From assembly GCF_004209755.1 (NCBI RefSeq), contig NZ_CP035913.1, positions 6,510,001-6,574,000 of the forward strand: a stretch of DNA of 64,000 nucleotides. The letters are read 5' to 3'. Position numbers and translations under genes: made by a program. This stretch comes from Pseudoduganella lutea. Lineage in GTDB: Bacteria > Pseudomonadota > Gammaproteobacteria > Burkholderiales > Burkholderiaceae_D. Below, in pieces: positions 29,276 through 37,046 of the stretch. The notes below the pieces were generated by a model that was given only the letters and a program-made list of their open reading frames with translations, had not been told where the DNA came from and did no database searches. Every line of letters begins with the position of its first letter. Within the stretch, counting starts at the first letter, position 1.

Positions 29276-29971
29276 TTAGTGATGCTCGGCGGCTGCGTCT
29301 ACCAGGTCGGTCACAGGGTCATTGCTGTTTTCATCCGATGCAGCGAGAGGACTCGGTGCAGTAATGGGCGTTGGCGTATTCGCCTTCCGCTCCAGGGAGG
29401 CCCGGACGATGCGAATAGCCTTCGTCGCGCCACGCACAGCATTTTTGTTCCGCGATTTTTCGATGAGCAGTTGGCTTGGTGTGATCACTTCGTCGATGCA
29501 CAACGTTTCCAGCATTGGCATGAGTTGGTCAACCTTCTCGATCAGTTCCAGGAGCCGGCGGTCCAGCATTGAGAAGACCTTTGCGTCGAAGGCCAGCGGT
29601 TCCACGTCATAGGTCGCAAGCTGGCTGATGCCATTCGCTGTGCACTTTGCCTCCGCATCCACCAGGGCCTTATTCAGGCGCTTGAGCCGGCTATCGAGCA
29701 TGGTCCGCAATTCCTGCTCAATGCGCTCCACCTCACTGTCGGCGACCTTCATTCGCGCGAACACAGTGATGTAGTGGAAGTTGATCTGGCTGATCTCGAA
29801 GCAGCGCAGGTATAGGCGCTTGCCCTCGGGGCTGTAGAGCGTTACGCCAATCTTCCTGCTGGCCGATTCGATGCGGTCCGTCTTCGCGGCAGCCTGGCGC
29901 GCCAGCAGCTTGAGGTTGGTGGCACCATGGTTGGCACCGACGAGTACCGGGGTGTCGGTATGCGCGTTCAT
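29276..29971 (-). CDS. DUF1845 / AcaB-like ICE protein
   Basis: A 231-residue protein starting MNAHTDTPVLVGANHGATNL. It is helical with a likely coiled part (SEVERIEQELRTMLDSRLKRLNKALVDAEAKC) and a conserved middle (FDAKVFSMLDRRLLELIEKVDQLMPMLETL). By memory this is the DUF1845 family, in which members of ICEs (PFL_4669 type) and IncC plasmids (AcaB) are known; AcaB is a transcription activator that works with the FlhDC-like AcaCD. That would fit the FlhDC-like pair found 4.5 kb away. I could not run a profile search, so the family name is likely but not proven. The C-terminal 30 residues are low-complexity. GAGGGA lies five bases before the ATG at 29971. Confidence 0.6.
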   Translation of the reverse strand: MNAHTDTPVLVGANHGATNLKLLARQAAAKTDRIESASRKIGVTLYSPEGKRLYLRCFEISQINFHYITVFARMKVADSEVERIEQELRTMLDSRLKRLNKALVDAEAKCTANGISQLATYDVEPLAFDAKVFSMLDRRLLELIEKVDQLMPMLETLCIDEVITPSQLLIEKSRNKNAVRGATKAIRIVRASLERKANTPTPITAPSPLAASDENSNDPVTDLVDAAAEHH

Positions 29972-29974
29972 CAT

Positions 29975-30339
29975 ATTCCCTCGGGAGAGTGCGGTCCCGC
30001 CGGAGCATAGCGCGCGGCGCCCATCATCCCAAATCGAAATGCCACAGAAATAGGGGCCATTTCCGCGTTGGCGCCGCTTGTCACTGCAGCGCGCGCGTTC
30101 TGGCATGAATGCGCTACGCCGCATTTGACTTCGGACGGTTCGCCGCCTACAGTGCATTCGAACGGCGCCATCTGCGTGCCGAATGATTTTTTCCGATGGT
30201 AGCTGGCAGCCCATCGAACACGGTTCCGCCGTGGCAGCACAGCCAGCATGTCAATGAAGGGTAACCAACCCCTGTCACTCCCCATGGGACAACGTCCCAT
30301 GCGGGCGATTGTCCCGTTTATTTTTTTACGGAGGCAATC
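29975..30339. promoter_or_regulatory. Divergent promoter region with palindrome (30283-30301)
   Basis: No gene is seen in these 365 bases between two divergent transfer-element genes. CATGGGACAACGTCCCATG at 30283-30301 has perfect eight-base arms with a three-base centre. A partial second copy, GGGCGATTGTCCC, follows at 30303-30315. This is a good operator candidate for the operon that starts at 30340 (ATG preceded by CGGAGGCAATC). Confidence 0.55.
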
Positions 30340-30852
30340 ATGGAAGATTCCCTGAGCGAAGATGCCGATTCATCCCGGTGCGCAAGCACATCATGGGACC
30401 TGTTGGACGATGGACCTGTCGAGGAATTTAGCGAAGAGGACGTGATTGGTTTGCACTGGTGGCTGTTACGCAAGGTGCGCCTGCTGGAGATTCCGAGTAC
30501 GCCATTGGCCGAGAAGTTCGAGCTGGTGCGCTGGGTGTTCACCGACCCCGTGCGCGATCGGCAGCCTTTCTCGTTCGTCAATTGCATGCGCGTGGCGGCG
30601 TGCAGTCCTCTTTCGCGGCTGCCCTTTATCGGCGCCTGCGATCCGGAGGAGGTACGCCGCTGGATTGCCGCGCATCTGCGGCGCTGGTTCGAGGCATCCC
30701 TCGCTTGCTATCCCGTATGGGTGCGGCAAGCAGTGATGTCCAACCCGGAATGGGTCGCCGATCGCCTGGCGGCCAATCCGCAGTGGATTAACGAACAGAT
30801 TCGCCTGCACGAGGAACGTGGTGACCTGTTTTCCAAGCCGGAAGCCGCTTGA
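30340..30852 (+). CDS. Hypothetical protein, first gene of the primase operon
   Basis: A 170-residue protein I do not recognise. It is acidic at the start, Trp- and Leu-rich in the middle (VIGLHWWLLRKVRLLEIPST, RRWFEASLACYPVWVRQAV), and shows no membrane helix or signal peptide. CGGAGG lies before the ATG. It starts 15 bases upstream of the primase gene and probably shares its transcript. It is likely a cytoplasmic protein used in DNA processing or regulation of the element; the role is not known. Confidence 0.75.
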   Translation: MEDSLSEDADSSRCASTSWDLLDDGPVEEFSEEDVIGLHWWLLRKVRLLEIPSTPLAEKFELVRWVFTDPVRDRQPFSFVNCMRVAACSPLSRLPFIGACDPEEVRRWIAAHLRRWFEASLACYPVWVRQAVMSNPEWVADRLAANPQWINEQIRLHEERGDLFSKPEAA

Positions 30853-30867
30853 CGAACAGGAGGCGCC

Positions 30868-31881
30868 ATGACACCCGAACAGGAAGAATTCGAACGGCGG
30901 TTCCAGGCCGCGCGCGCCAGTGCCTTCGGGCGCTGGACGCCGTTGCTGCGGACGCTTGGCGTGGACGAGAAAGTGCTGAACCGGCGCAACCAGCCATGCC
31001 CGCTCGCGGGTTGTGGCGGTACCGACCGGTTCCAATACACCGACAAGTTTGGCGACGGCAATTACGTGTGCCGCGCCTGTGGCGCCGGCGGCGGTTTCAA
31101 GCTGCTGATGGGCTACTTCGGTTGGAACGCCGGGACGGCATTGCACCGCATCGAGCAGAGTCTTGGGCTGCTGCCGGCGCCATTGCAAACGCCCGGGCCG
31201 GTCAAGGATGCCAGAAGGCTACTGCATCGCATCCTGTCCGACTCACGCCCGATCACGGCAGGTGACGAGGTTGACCGCTATTTGCGGTTTCGTGGCGTGG
31301 GCATGGACGGTTATCCGGACACGCTGCGCATGCATCCGGCCCTTGGCTACTACGAGCTCGATCCATCCAGCGGCAAGCCGAAGCTCGTACGTCATTACCC
31401 GGCAATGGTGGCAGTCGTGCAGGACCAGGGTGGGCAAGTGGTTTCACTGCTGCGCACCTACCTGCAGGACGGTCGCAAGGCGTTGGGGGCGGAGTCCAAG
31501 AAGCTGTTGTGCGGTGGCGTGAATGGCGCTGCCATCCGATTGGGCGAGCCGGCTGGCGAGCTGTCCGTTTGCGAGGGCGTCGAGACCGGCCTGGCGATCC
31601 AGAAGCGCACGGGACATCCCGTGTGGGTGGGCATTTGCGCGAGCAATCTGGAACGCATCTGGATTCCGGACCAGGTCACGCGGCTGCGCATCTACGGTGA
31701 CAACGATGCCGACGCCATGTTCGACGGCCAGGCCGCTGCATATGGCTTGGCAAGGCGCTACATGAAGTGCTGTCGCCATGGGGAAGGCCGTCAGGCCGAA
31801 GTGTTTATCCCCCGTCGTGCCGGTGCCGATTGGGCGAACGTGTCCGAGCGTCACGCCACGCACGAAGAGCTGGCCGCGTAG
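30868..31881 (+). CDS. Toprim-domain primase with zinc-binding N-terminus
   Basis: A 337-residue primase-like protein. A zinc-binding module at residues 46-75 has Cys pairs in CPLAGCGGTDRF and YVCRACGAGGGFKLL, and a toprim domain near 235-290 has SVCEGVETGLAI and RLRIYGDNDADAMFDG, supplying the Glu and DxD acidic residues. This resembles the P4-alpha and ICE primases that prime the incoming transferred strand in the recipient. No helicase domain follows, so it is a stand-alone primase. It lies in the same operon as the gene before and about 150 bases ahead of the DUF932 gene. Confidence 0.85.
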   Translation: MTPEQEEFERRFQAARASAFGRWTPLLRTLGVDEKVLNRRNQPCPLAGCGGTDRFQYTDKFGDGNYVCRACGAGGGFKLLMGYFGWNAGTALHRIEQSLGLLPAPLQTPGPVKDARRLLHRILSDSRPITAGDEVDRYLRFRGVGMDGYPDTLRMHPALGYYELDPSSGKPKLVRHYPAMVAVVQDQGGQVVSLLRTYLQDGRKALGAESKKLLCGGVNGAAIRLGEPAGELSVCEGVETGLAIQKRTGHPVWVGICASNLERIWIPDQVTRLRIYGDNDADAMFDGQAAAYGLARRYMKCCRHGEGRQAEVFIPRRAGADWANVSERHATHEELAA

Positions 31882-32029
31882 TTATGTTGTGGAAGTAGTG
31901 GTAGGGGCCGCAAGGCCATTGGTTCGGCGCACAGGCGCCGGTGCGGCAGCGATGCCGTGTTGTTCAACCCTGCGGGGACCGTCCCCGGCAGGGATGGTCC
32001 GTCCGCGTTTTGATGACTGGAGAAATATC

Positions 32030-33097
32030 ATGAAAGCAGGATGCACCTTGATGGACCTGGCAGCTGAACTGGAACGCCAGGCTGCGGCCAAGCGTGATCT
32101 GATCGTGCCGGCCAAAAAAATGCACGCCTCCACCTTACCCTCTGGGCAGTTTCGCCTGGTGATCGACGAGGCCGGTGGCGAAGTGCGTTATCCGTTGGAC
32201 GATTTCGTGTGTGGCCAGCTGGCCAAGAAGCTCGACATTCCCTTGTCGTACTTCAAGCGCATGCGCGAGTACCACCCCGAACTGCTGGACCAGAACGTCA
32301 ATGGCTGGCTCAAGGTGAATGTACCGGACAGCTATCTGGTGCGCACGCTGGACGGTTATGCCCGCGCATTCCTGTCCACGCGCTATCGCCGGCTCGACAA
32401 CTTTGATCTGGCAAAAAGCATTGTGCCGGTGTTGCAGGAACTGCCTGGTGCGCGTTTCGAGTCGGTCGAACTAACCGCCAAGAAGCTGTACATCAAGGTG
32501 GTCAGTTCGAAGATCCAATGCGAGGTGAAGCCGGGCGATGTGGTGCAGGCCGGCGTCATCGTCAGCAATTCGGAGATCGGTTGCGGTACGCTGCGGGTCG
32601 AACCGCTGCTGTTCCGCTTGGTGTGCAGCAATGGTCTGATTGTCCAGGACCGCAGCATGCGCAAGAACCATGCGGGCCGTAACTTGGTCGCGGATGACGA
32701 CGAAGTGCTGGTCTACCAGGACGATACGCTGGAGGCTGATGACAAGGCCATCTTCCTCAAAGTACGGGACCTGGTGAAGACGGCTGTGTCGGAGGCGACC
32801 TTCGACCTGCTGTCGGAGAAGTTCCGCAGGACGATCGGCATCAAGATGGTCGGTAATCCGGTAAAAGCGGTCGAGGTGCTGGCCAACCGGTATGCGCTGA
32901 ACGAGGCCGAAAGCGCCGGCGTACTGCGGCACCTGTTCGAAGAGCATGAATTGACCGGGTACGGCCTGGTCAATGCCGTCACCGGCTATTCGCAGGAAGT
33001 GGCGTGCTATGACCGCGCCACTGAATTCGAAGAGCTGGGCGGCAAATTGCTGGAGCTGTCCAGCGGCGAATGGAAGCAGATCGCCGAGGCGGTTTGA
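32030..33097 (+). CDS. DUF932 protein
   Basis: A 355-residue protein of the DUF932 family, recognised by FVCGQLAKKLDIPLSYFKRM, RAFLSTRYRRLDNFDLA and VSNSEIGCGTLRVEPLLFRLVC. The family is common on plasmids and phages and its function is unknown; a role in DNA metabolism is often assumed. CTGGAGAAATATC precedes the ATG at 32030; earlier starts in the same frame at 31778 would overlap the primase gene. The downstream gene is convergent. Confidence 0.85.
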   Translation: MKAGCTLMDLAAELERQAAAKRDLIVPAKKMHASTLPSGQFRLVIDEAGGEVRYPLDDFVCGQLAKKLDIPLSYFKRMREYHPELLDQNVNGWLKVNVPDSYLVRTLDGYARAFLSTRYRRLDNFDLAKSIVPVLQELPGARFESVELTAKKLYIKVVSSKIQCEVKPGDVVQAGVIVSNSEIGCGTLRVEPLLFRLVCSNGLIVQDRSMRKNHAGRNLVADDDEVLVYQDDTLEADDKAIFLKVRDLVKTAVSEATFDLLSEKFRRTIGIKMVGNPVKAVEVLANRYALNEAESAGVLRHLFEEHELTGYGLVNAVTGYSQEVACYDRATEFEELGGKLLELSSGEWKQIAEAV

Positions 33098-33181
33098 CAG
33101 CGGAGGGAAGTCCCTGGAGCCAACGGCGCGCGAGCGCCGTGCGGCGCCAGGGACAACCCAATCGGCGTCGAAGAATGTGCT

Positions 33182-33880
33182 TCAGAAGTCGCAGACGTTG
33201 ATGGCCAGGGTAACCCGGCCACGCACGCGCACACCGTCTTCCGCACGCAGCGCGGCTTCATCCACCAGGACGTCACCGTACTGGGTGTTTTCGCAGCGTA
33301 GCAGCAGGCCGGCACCGACCTGCAGTTCAACGTGGCGGACGATGGTCTGGCCGAGATATTCGAGCACATACACGCCGTTGCAGGCGATCCGGTTCTGGGT
33401 AGGATCGTAGAAGTAAGGGCTGCCGTGCAGTATCCGGGGCGCCATGTCGTGGCCGTGCATGATGGCCATGGCTAGCCCACTGGCGACGGCCGTCTTGTCG
33501 GCTACTGCACCGAACCAGGCGGGCCGGGAAGGCGACGAGGGCAGTTGCTGAAGTAGTTGCAATGGCAGGCGATCGACCGCGAAAGGCAGGCGTCGGCTGG
33601 TCAGTCCCAGGAGCCAGCCCGTATCGACGTCCAGCTGCAGCGACAGCACGGCCAGCGAAGCCGGGTCCGGCAATCCGGGATGATCGGCATCGATCCAGCG
33701 TGCCACGGTCTGCTTGGCGCGACCAGTTAGACGGTGAAGGAATAGGACGAATTCGTGCGATGAGACGTGGCGGGCATCTAACTCAGCGACAAGTCGGTCA
33801 CGTAGACCTGGAATGAGCCTTAAATCTAATAGCTGCGCCTGCTGTCGGGTAAGCGGAACACTACGCTGGTCAGGTTCCAT
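33182..33880 (-). CDS. CI/LexA-type repressor with a degenerate S24 domain
   Basis: A 232-residue regulator. The N-terminal 75 residues have a helix-turn-helix pattern (HEFVLFLHRLTGRAKQTVARWID). The C-terminal 95 residues follow the S24/LexA fold: MHGHDMAPRILHGSPYFYDP, GVYVLEYLGQTIVRHVEL, LLLRCENTQYGDVLVD and RVRGRVTLAI. In active proteins the first motif is GDSM with a catalytic Ser and the second has KR with the catalytic Lys; here they are HDM and RH, so both catalytic residues are missing. It should bind DNA without self-cleavage. It is divergent from the FlhDC-like activator pair, so it is a candidate repressor of that pair, as SetR and the Aca repressors are in SXT and IncC elements. 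Confidence 0.7.
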   Translation of the reverse strand: MEPDQRSVPLTRQQAQLLDLRLIPGLRDRLVAELDARHVSSHEFVLFLHRLTGRAKQTVARWIDADHPGLPDPASLAVLSLQLDVDTGWLLGLTSRRLPFAVDRLPLQLLQQLPSSPSRPAWFGAVADKTAVASGLAMAIMHGHDMAPRILHGSPYFYDPTQNRIACNGVYVLEYLGQTIVRHVELQVGAGLLLRCENTQYGDVLVDEAALRAEDGVRVRGRVTLAINVCDF

Positions 33881-34191
33881 GGATTGGTAAGTTTGTCGTG
33901 GATCGAGGAAAAGAGCGCATGAAATGCTAGCAGCTGCTCACGCTAGCAAAATTATAGTTAAGTTAGGTACACGGCTTATAGCATCCACCTAAGTGAACAA
34001 TAAAGTCAATCCCTCAAGCTTTTTCACACGAGTAGCGATAGCAATTGCTGTTGACGCGCCTGAAGGTGCGGTGTAGCCTGCTTCGCGATAGGCGGCCACT
34101 GCTGCATCGCACAGCGCCAGCCCCCGTGCTGTTGCTACCGAATCTTAGATGCGACCACGCCCCGGTCCTGGGGCATTACGGAGTAACCATC
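33881..34191. promoter_or_regulatory. Divergent regulatory region between repressor and flhDC-like genes
   Basis: About 310 AT-rich bases. Two inverted repeats look like operators: TGCTAGC...GCTAGCA at 33925-33948 and TTAGGT...ACCTAA at 33963-33992. GGAGTAACCATC just before the ATG at 34192 is a good ribosome site. No gene is seen. Confidence 0.5.
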
Positions 34192-34521
34192 ATGGACAAC
34201 GCCCCACACCTATCGGATGTACAGCAGTTGAACCTCGACTACCTGTTGATCGTCCAGGCCGCCCTCAAGCAGGACCGGCTCACCGCCAGTTACACGTTCC
34301 ATCTGGATCCCGACAGCGCCGCCATCCTGCCGACCATGAGCGTGCGGGAATTGAGCACCCTGGCGCAGAGCGTCACCCAGGAGAGCCTGTGTCGGCCGAT
34401 CGCCAATCTTGCAGCTTTGTTGAAGGCCCCGCGCAGCTTGGCAGGCATGTTGTGCACCGCGGGAGTAGGACAGAATGCCGCCGGCATGCCTGCGGGGCAA
34501 ACCAATACCGCCACCTTCTGA
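34192..34521 (+). CDS. FlhD-like subunit of a master activator
   Basis: A 109-residue protein whose first 70 residues follow FlhD: QQLNLDYLLIVQAALKQDRL and LPTMSVRELSTLAQSVTQES align with the FlhD core [20 protein letters not shown] and ALTLPQMVKLAETN. In SXT/R391 ICEs and IncC plasmids a FlhDC homologue (SetCD, AcaCD) switches on transfer. Here the gene sits in an ICE, directly before a FlhC-like gene and divergent from a repressor, the same layout. It probably is the element's activator rather than a flagellar gene. The C-terminus after residue 80 is short and Ala/Gly-rich. Confidence 0.8.
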   Translation: MDNAPHLSDVQQLNLDYLLIVQAALKQDRLTASYTFHLDPDSAAILPTMSVRELSTLAQSVTQESLCRPIANLAALLKAPRSLAGMLCTAGVGQNAAGMPAGQTNTATF

Positions 34522-34529
34522 ACCGCATC

Positions 34530-35120
34530 ATGGCTGCGACCGATGCCGACACGCACATCCGGGCGTTGCAGTTGGCCCGTGAGTGTATTGCACTGGGAGC
34601 GCGCTTCGGGACCGTGGCCGACGTCACGGGACTGAGCCAAGCGACGCTGCGAACTTATTTCTACCGCAAGGAACGTGCCGCCATTGGCCGTCGTCCCGAT
34701 TCCAGCGACTGGCTATTCAACGGCAATGTTTGTCTGCGCGCCGAGGGCTCCGAATTCGCCAACATCTTCACCGCGCTGATGGAGCTGCAACGATGCCAGC
34801 CGGCCGATGCCCTGGTCGCGGCCTACCGCCTTTTTGTCGAACGCAGTGCGCATCGGTCCACGCTGACCTTCGACAAGGCCTTCGTGCTCGTCAGTGCGCT
34901 GTGCGGCGTCTGGAAGCACACGCAGCCCAGCCTTGCGATGCACCGTTGTCCGCGCTGCCTCGCGCGGTACGTGGCCGGCATCGGTGCGCCGCCGCCGATG
35001 GCTAACGGGTGCATCTTCTGTGTCCTGTTGCACCGGATGCCGCGCGATCCCCGGATACAGGCCTACTTCGTACGCCGGCAGCGCGTCGTCCCAGCGATCG
35101 TGGCGCCGGGTGGAAGCTGA
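34530..35120 (+). CDS. FlhC-like subunit of a master activator
   Basis: A 196-residue protein matching FlhC along its length: RALQLARECIALGARFGTV, SSDWLFNGNVCLRAEGSEFA, PADALVAAYRLFVERSA and four zinc ligands in HRCPRCLARY and NGCIFCVLL, spaced as in FlhC (Cys near residues 138, 141, 160 and 163). FlhC binds DNA and forms a heterohexamer with FlhD. In this setting it should, with the preceding protein, activate the transfer operon promoters. The ATG at 34530 is eight bases after the stop of the FlhD-like gene. The relaxase gene follows by 93 bases. Confidence 0.85.
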   Translation: MAATDADTHIRALQLARECIALGARFGTVADVTGLSQATLRTYFYRKERAAIGRRPDSSDWLFNGNVCLRAEGSEFANIFTALMELQRCQPADALVAAYRLFVERSAHRSTLTFDKAFVLVSALCGVWKHTQPSLAMHRCPRCLARYVAGIGAPPPMANGCIFCVLLHRMPRDPRIQAYFVRRQRVVPAIVAPGGS

Positions 35121-35213
35121 CCTTGAAATAGGGCGGTATTCGCGTCCTTTTCGCATGGACTGCCGCAGATGGCGGCTCGATACTAGGAGCCCGCCATCCC
35201 CTGGGGCCGAGCC

Positions 35214-37046
35214 ATGTCCATTGCGCAATTGTTGTCGAAGCTGCGTGGCGGAGGCGCTAGCGAGGCCCATGCTGCGCCATCACCCGCAGTCGAGCACGGA
35301 GTGTCCGTCAAGGCAGGTATCCGCGCGTGTTCCATCGATGAATTGCTGGCAAATCACAAGGACATCATCGCCCGGATCAAGCTGTGCTACGGTAGCGACA
35401 ACGCGACGTTTGAAGCTGACTTGCTCGCGCCGATTCGCCACTATGCCGCTTACGTGAATGCGCTACCGGCCACGCAGAACAGCTACTTCAATCGGCCAGG
35501 TGGCCTCCTGCGCCTGGGGCTGGAAACTGCTTTCTATGCGCTGCAGGCAACCGATTCGCAGATCTTTGCCGGACGCCAGACCATCACCAACCGCCGCATG
35601 CTGGAGCCGCGCTGGCGGCGCGCCACCTTCGTCGCCGGTCTGTGCGGCGAGCTATACCGCTGTTTCAATCAGTGCAAGGTGCGCGATACGCAGGGGCATG
35701 TCTGGCAACCGTATCTTGCCCCGCTGACGCTCTGGCTGCGCCAGCGCCGCAGCACACACTTCATGGTGCAATGGCTGCCTGGGCCGGAGCGCCGGGCCGT
35801 CGGCCTCTATGCGCTGCCGCTGATTGTTCCGCCCGCAACCATGGAAGACCTTGCCTTCGGCAACGAGGTCATCGTGCCCAACATGCTCGCGTCGATCTCG
35901 GGCCTGGCCACTTATCACGACCACAACGTGATGGAGCGCCTGGTGCGGCATGCGATGGCGCTGGTGGTCCAGCGTGAGCGTTGCGCCCCGGCCAGCGATG
36001 CTTCGCCGGACGAGGTGCCGGTCCATCTGGCGCGCCACATCCTCGAGGCCATGCGTGAACTGGTGCAGTCGGACCACAACTGGCTGCCGAATGCACCGCG
36101 CTCGCGCCTCTGGTTCGGTGCCGACGGCCTGTTTCTGGTGTGGCCAAACGGCGCGGCTGACGTCATCCGCCTGCTGGCCGATGAACAACTGCCGGGAGCG
36201 CCAGACAAATCCGAAGCCATACTGGCCATCCTGGTGGCTGCCGGCGTCGTGCCAGTCCGTCCACCTGGCACATCCATCATCGCGATCCAGCCACCGGGAG
36301 CGTCCGAGCCGCTGGATGCCATACCCATCACGCCACCCGGCCTGCTGCTCGCCGATGTTGTGCCGGTGGTGCAACCGCTGCCCGAAGCGATGGTCACGGA
36401 GCGCCCGGGCGATACCCTGCGCGCGCAGGCAGCACATGCCGCATCCGCTGCCGAGGTGGACGTGGAGCATAACTCACCCTACGTGGACGACGTCTCCAGG
36501 AAGCCAGAACGCAAGCGCACGGCCCGAACAGTGGCCGCCGGTGGGAGCACGCAGGCGCAATTGCCTTTACCGGCGATGACGCCGCCGGATGCCGGGCGGG
36601 ACGGAGGCGATCTGGCCGCGCCTGGTACGCGCAAGACCACGGCGGTAAGTGGCAATTCACCGGGGCTCCCGGAACCTGTCGCTGCGCTGCATGCTGAGCT
36701 GCGTCCGCCAATGCGCCTGAACCGCAGGGTCGCGCGCGCACTGGCTGCCATCGTTAGCACCCTGCACGGAGAGCAGCCGCTATGCCATGTCGTCGACGGG
36801 TCGCTGTTTGTGCCATTGTCCGCGCTGGCGGAGCAGGGTGTCGATGCGCGGCAGGCATGCCGTTCGTTGCAAGATGCCGGAATGCTGGAGCCCGACGAGA
36901 GTGGCGAAGGTGTGCGGTCGGCACGGATCGACGGCCAGCAGCAGGCCGGGATATACGTCCTGGCTGAATATGTGGCAGGGTTGGAAATGCCCGTAGCGAT
37001 ACCGGCGCAATCGCGAGGAGGGTGCCATGCTGATGCGTCGCTATGA
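35214..37046 (+). CDS. traI: MobH-type relaxase (TraI_2 family)
   Basis: A 610-residue relaxase of the TraI_2/MobH family. The N-terminal domain (residues 40-270) has LPATQNSYFNRPGGLLRLGL, ALYRCFNQ-type and YALPLIVPPATMEDLAFGNE segments. A low-complexity middle (390-500) is followed by the TraI_2 C-terminal domain (from about 505, MRLNRRVARALAAI). Relaxases nick the origin of transfer and lead the strand into the recipient. In many MobH proteins an HD-type metal site sits near GGLLRHSLEV and LLHDVGK; here these positions read GGLLRLGLET and AGLCGELYRC, so His and Asp are not seen. The stop overlaps the coupling-protein start. Confidence 0.82.
   Translation: MSIAQLLSKLRGGGASEAHAAPSPAVEHGVSVKAGIRACSIDELLANHKDIIARIKLCYGSDNATFEADLLAPIRHYAAYVNALPATQNSYFNRPGGLLRLGLETAFYALQATDSQIFAGRQTITNRRMLEPRWRRATFVAGLCGELYRCFNQCKVRDTQGHVWQPYLAPLTLWLRQRRSTHFMVQWLPGPERRAVGLYALPLIVPPATMEDLAFGNEVIVPNMLASISGLATYHDHNVMERLVRHAMALVVQRERCAPASDASPDEVPVHLARHILEAMRELVQSDHNWLPNAPRSRLWFGADGLFLVWPNGAADVIRLLADEQLPGAPDKSEAILAILVAAGVVPVRPPGTSIIAIQPPGASEPLDAIPITPPGLLLADVVPVVQPLPEAMVTERPGDTLRAQAAHAASAAEVDVEHNSPYVDDVSRKPERKRTARTVAAGGSTQAQLPLPAMTPPDAGRDGGDLAAPGTRKTTAVSGNSPGLPEPVAALHAELRPPMRLNRRVARALAAIVSTLHGEQPLCHVVDGSLFVPLSALAEQGVDARQACRSLQDAGMLEPDESGEGVRSARIDGQQQAGIYVLAEYVAGLEMPVAIPAQSRGGCHADASL

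Noticed and set aside
29060..29572. A 170-residue plus-strand frame
   Set aside because: Most of it is antisense to the DUF1845-like gene, and it has no ribosome site or family features.
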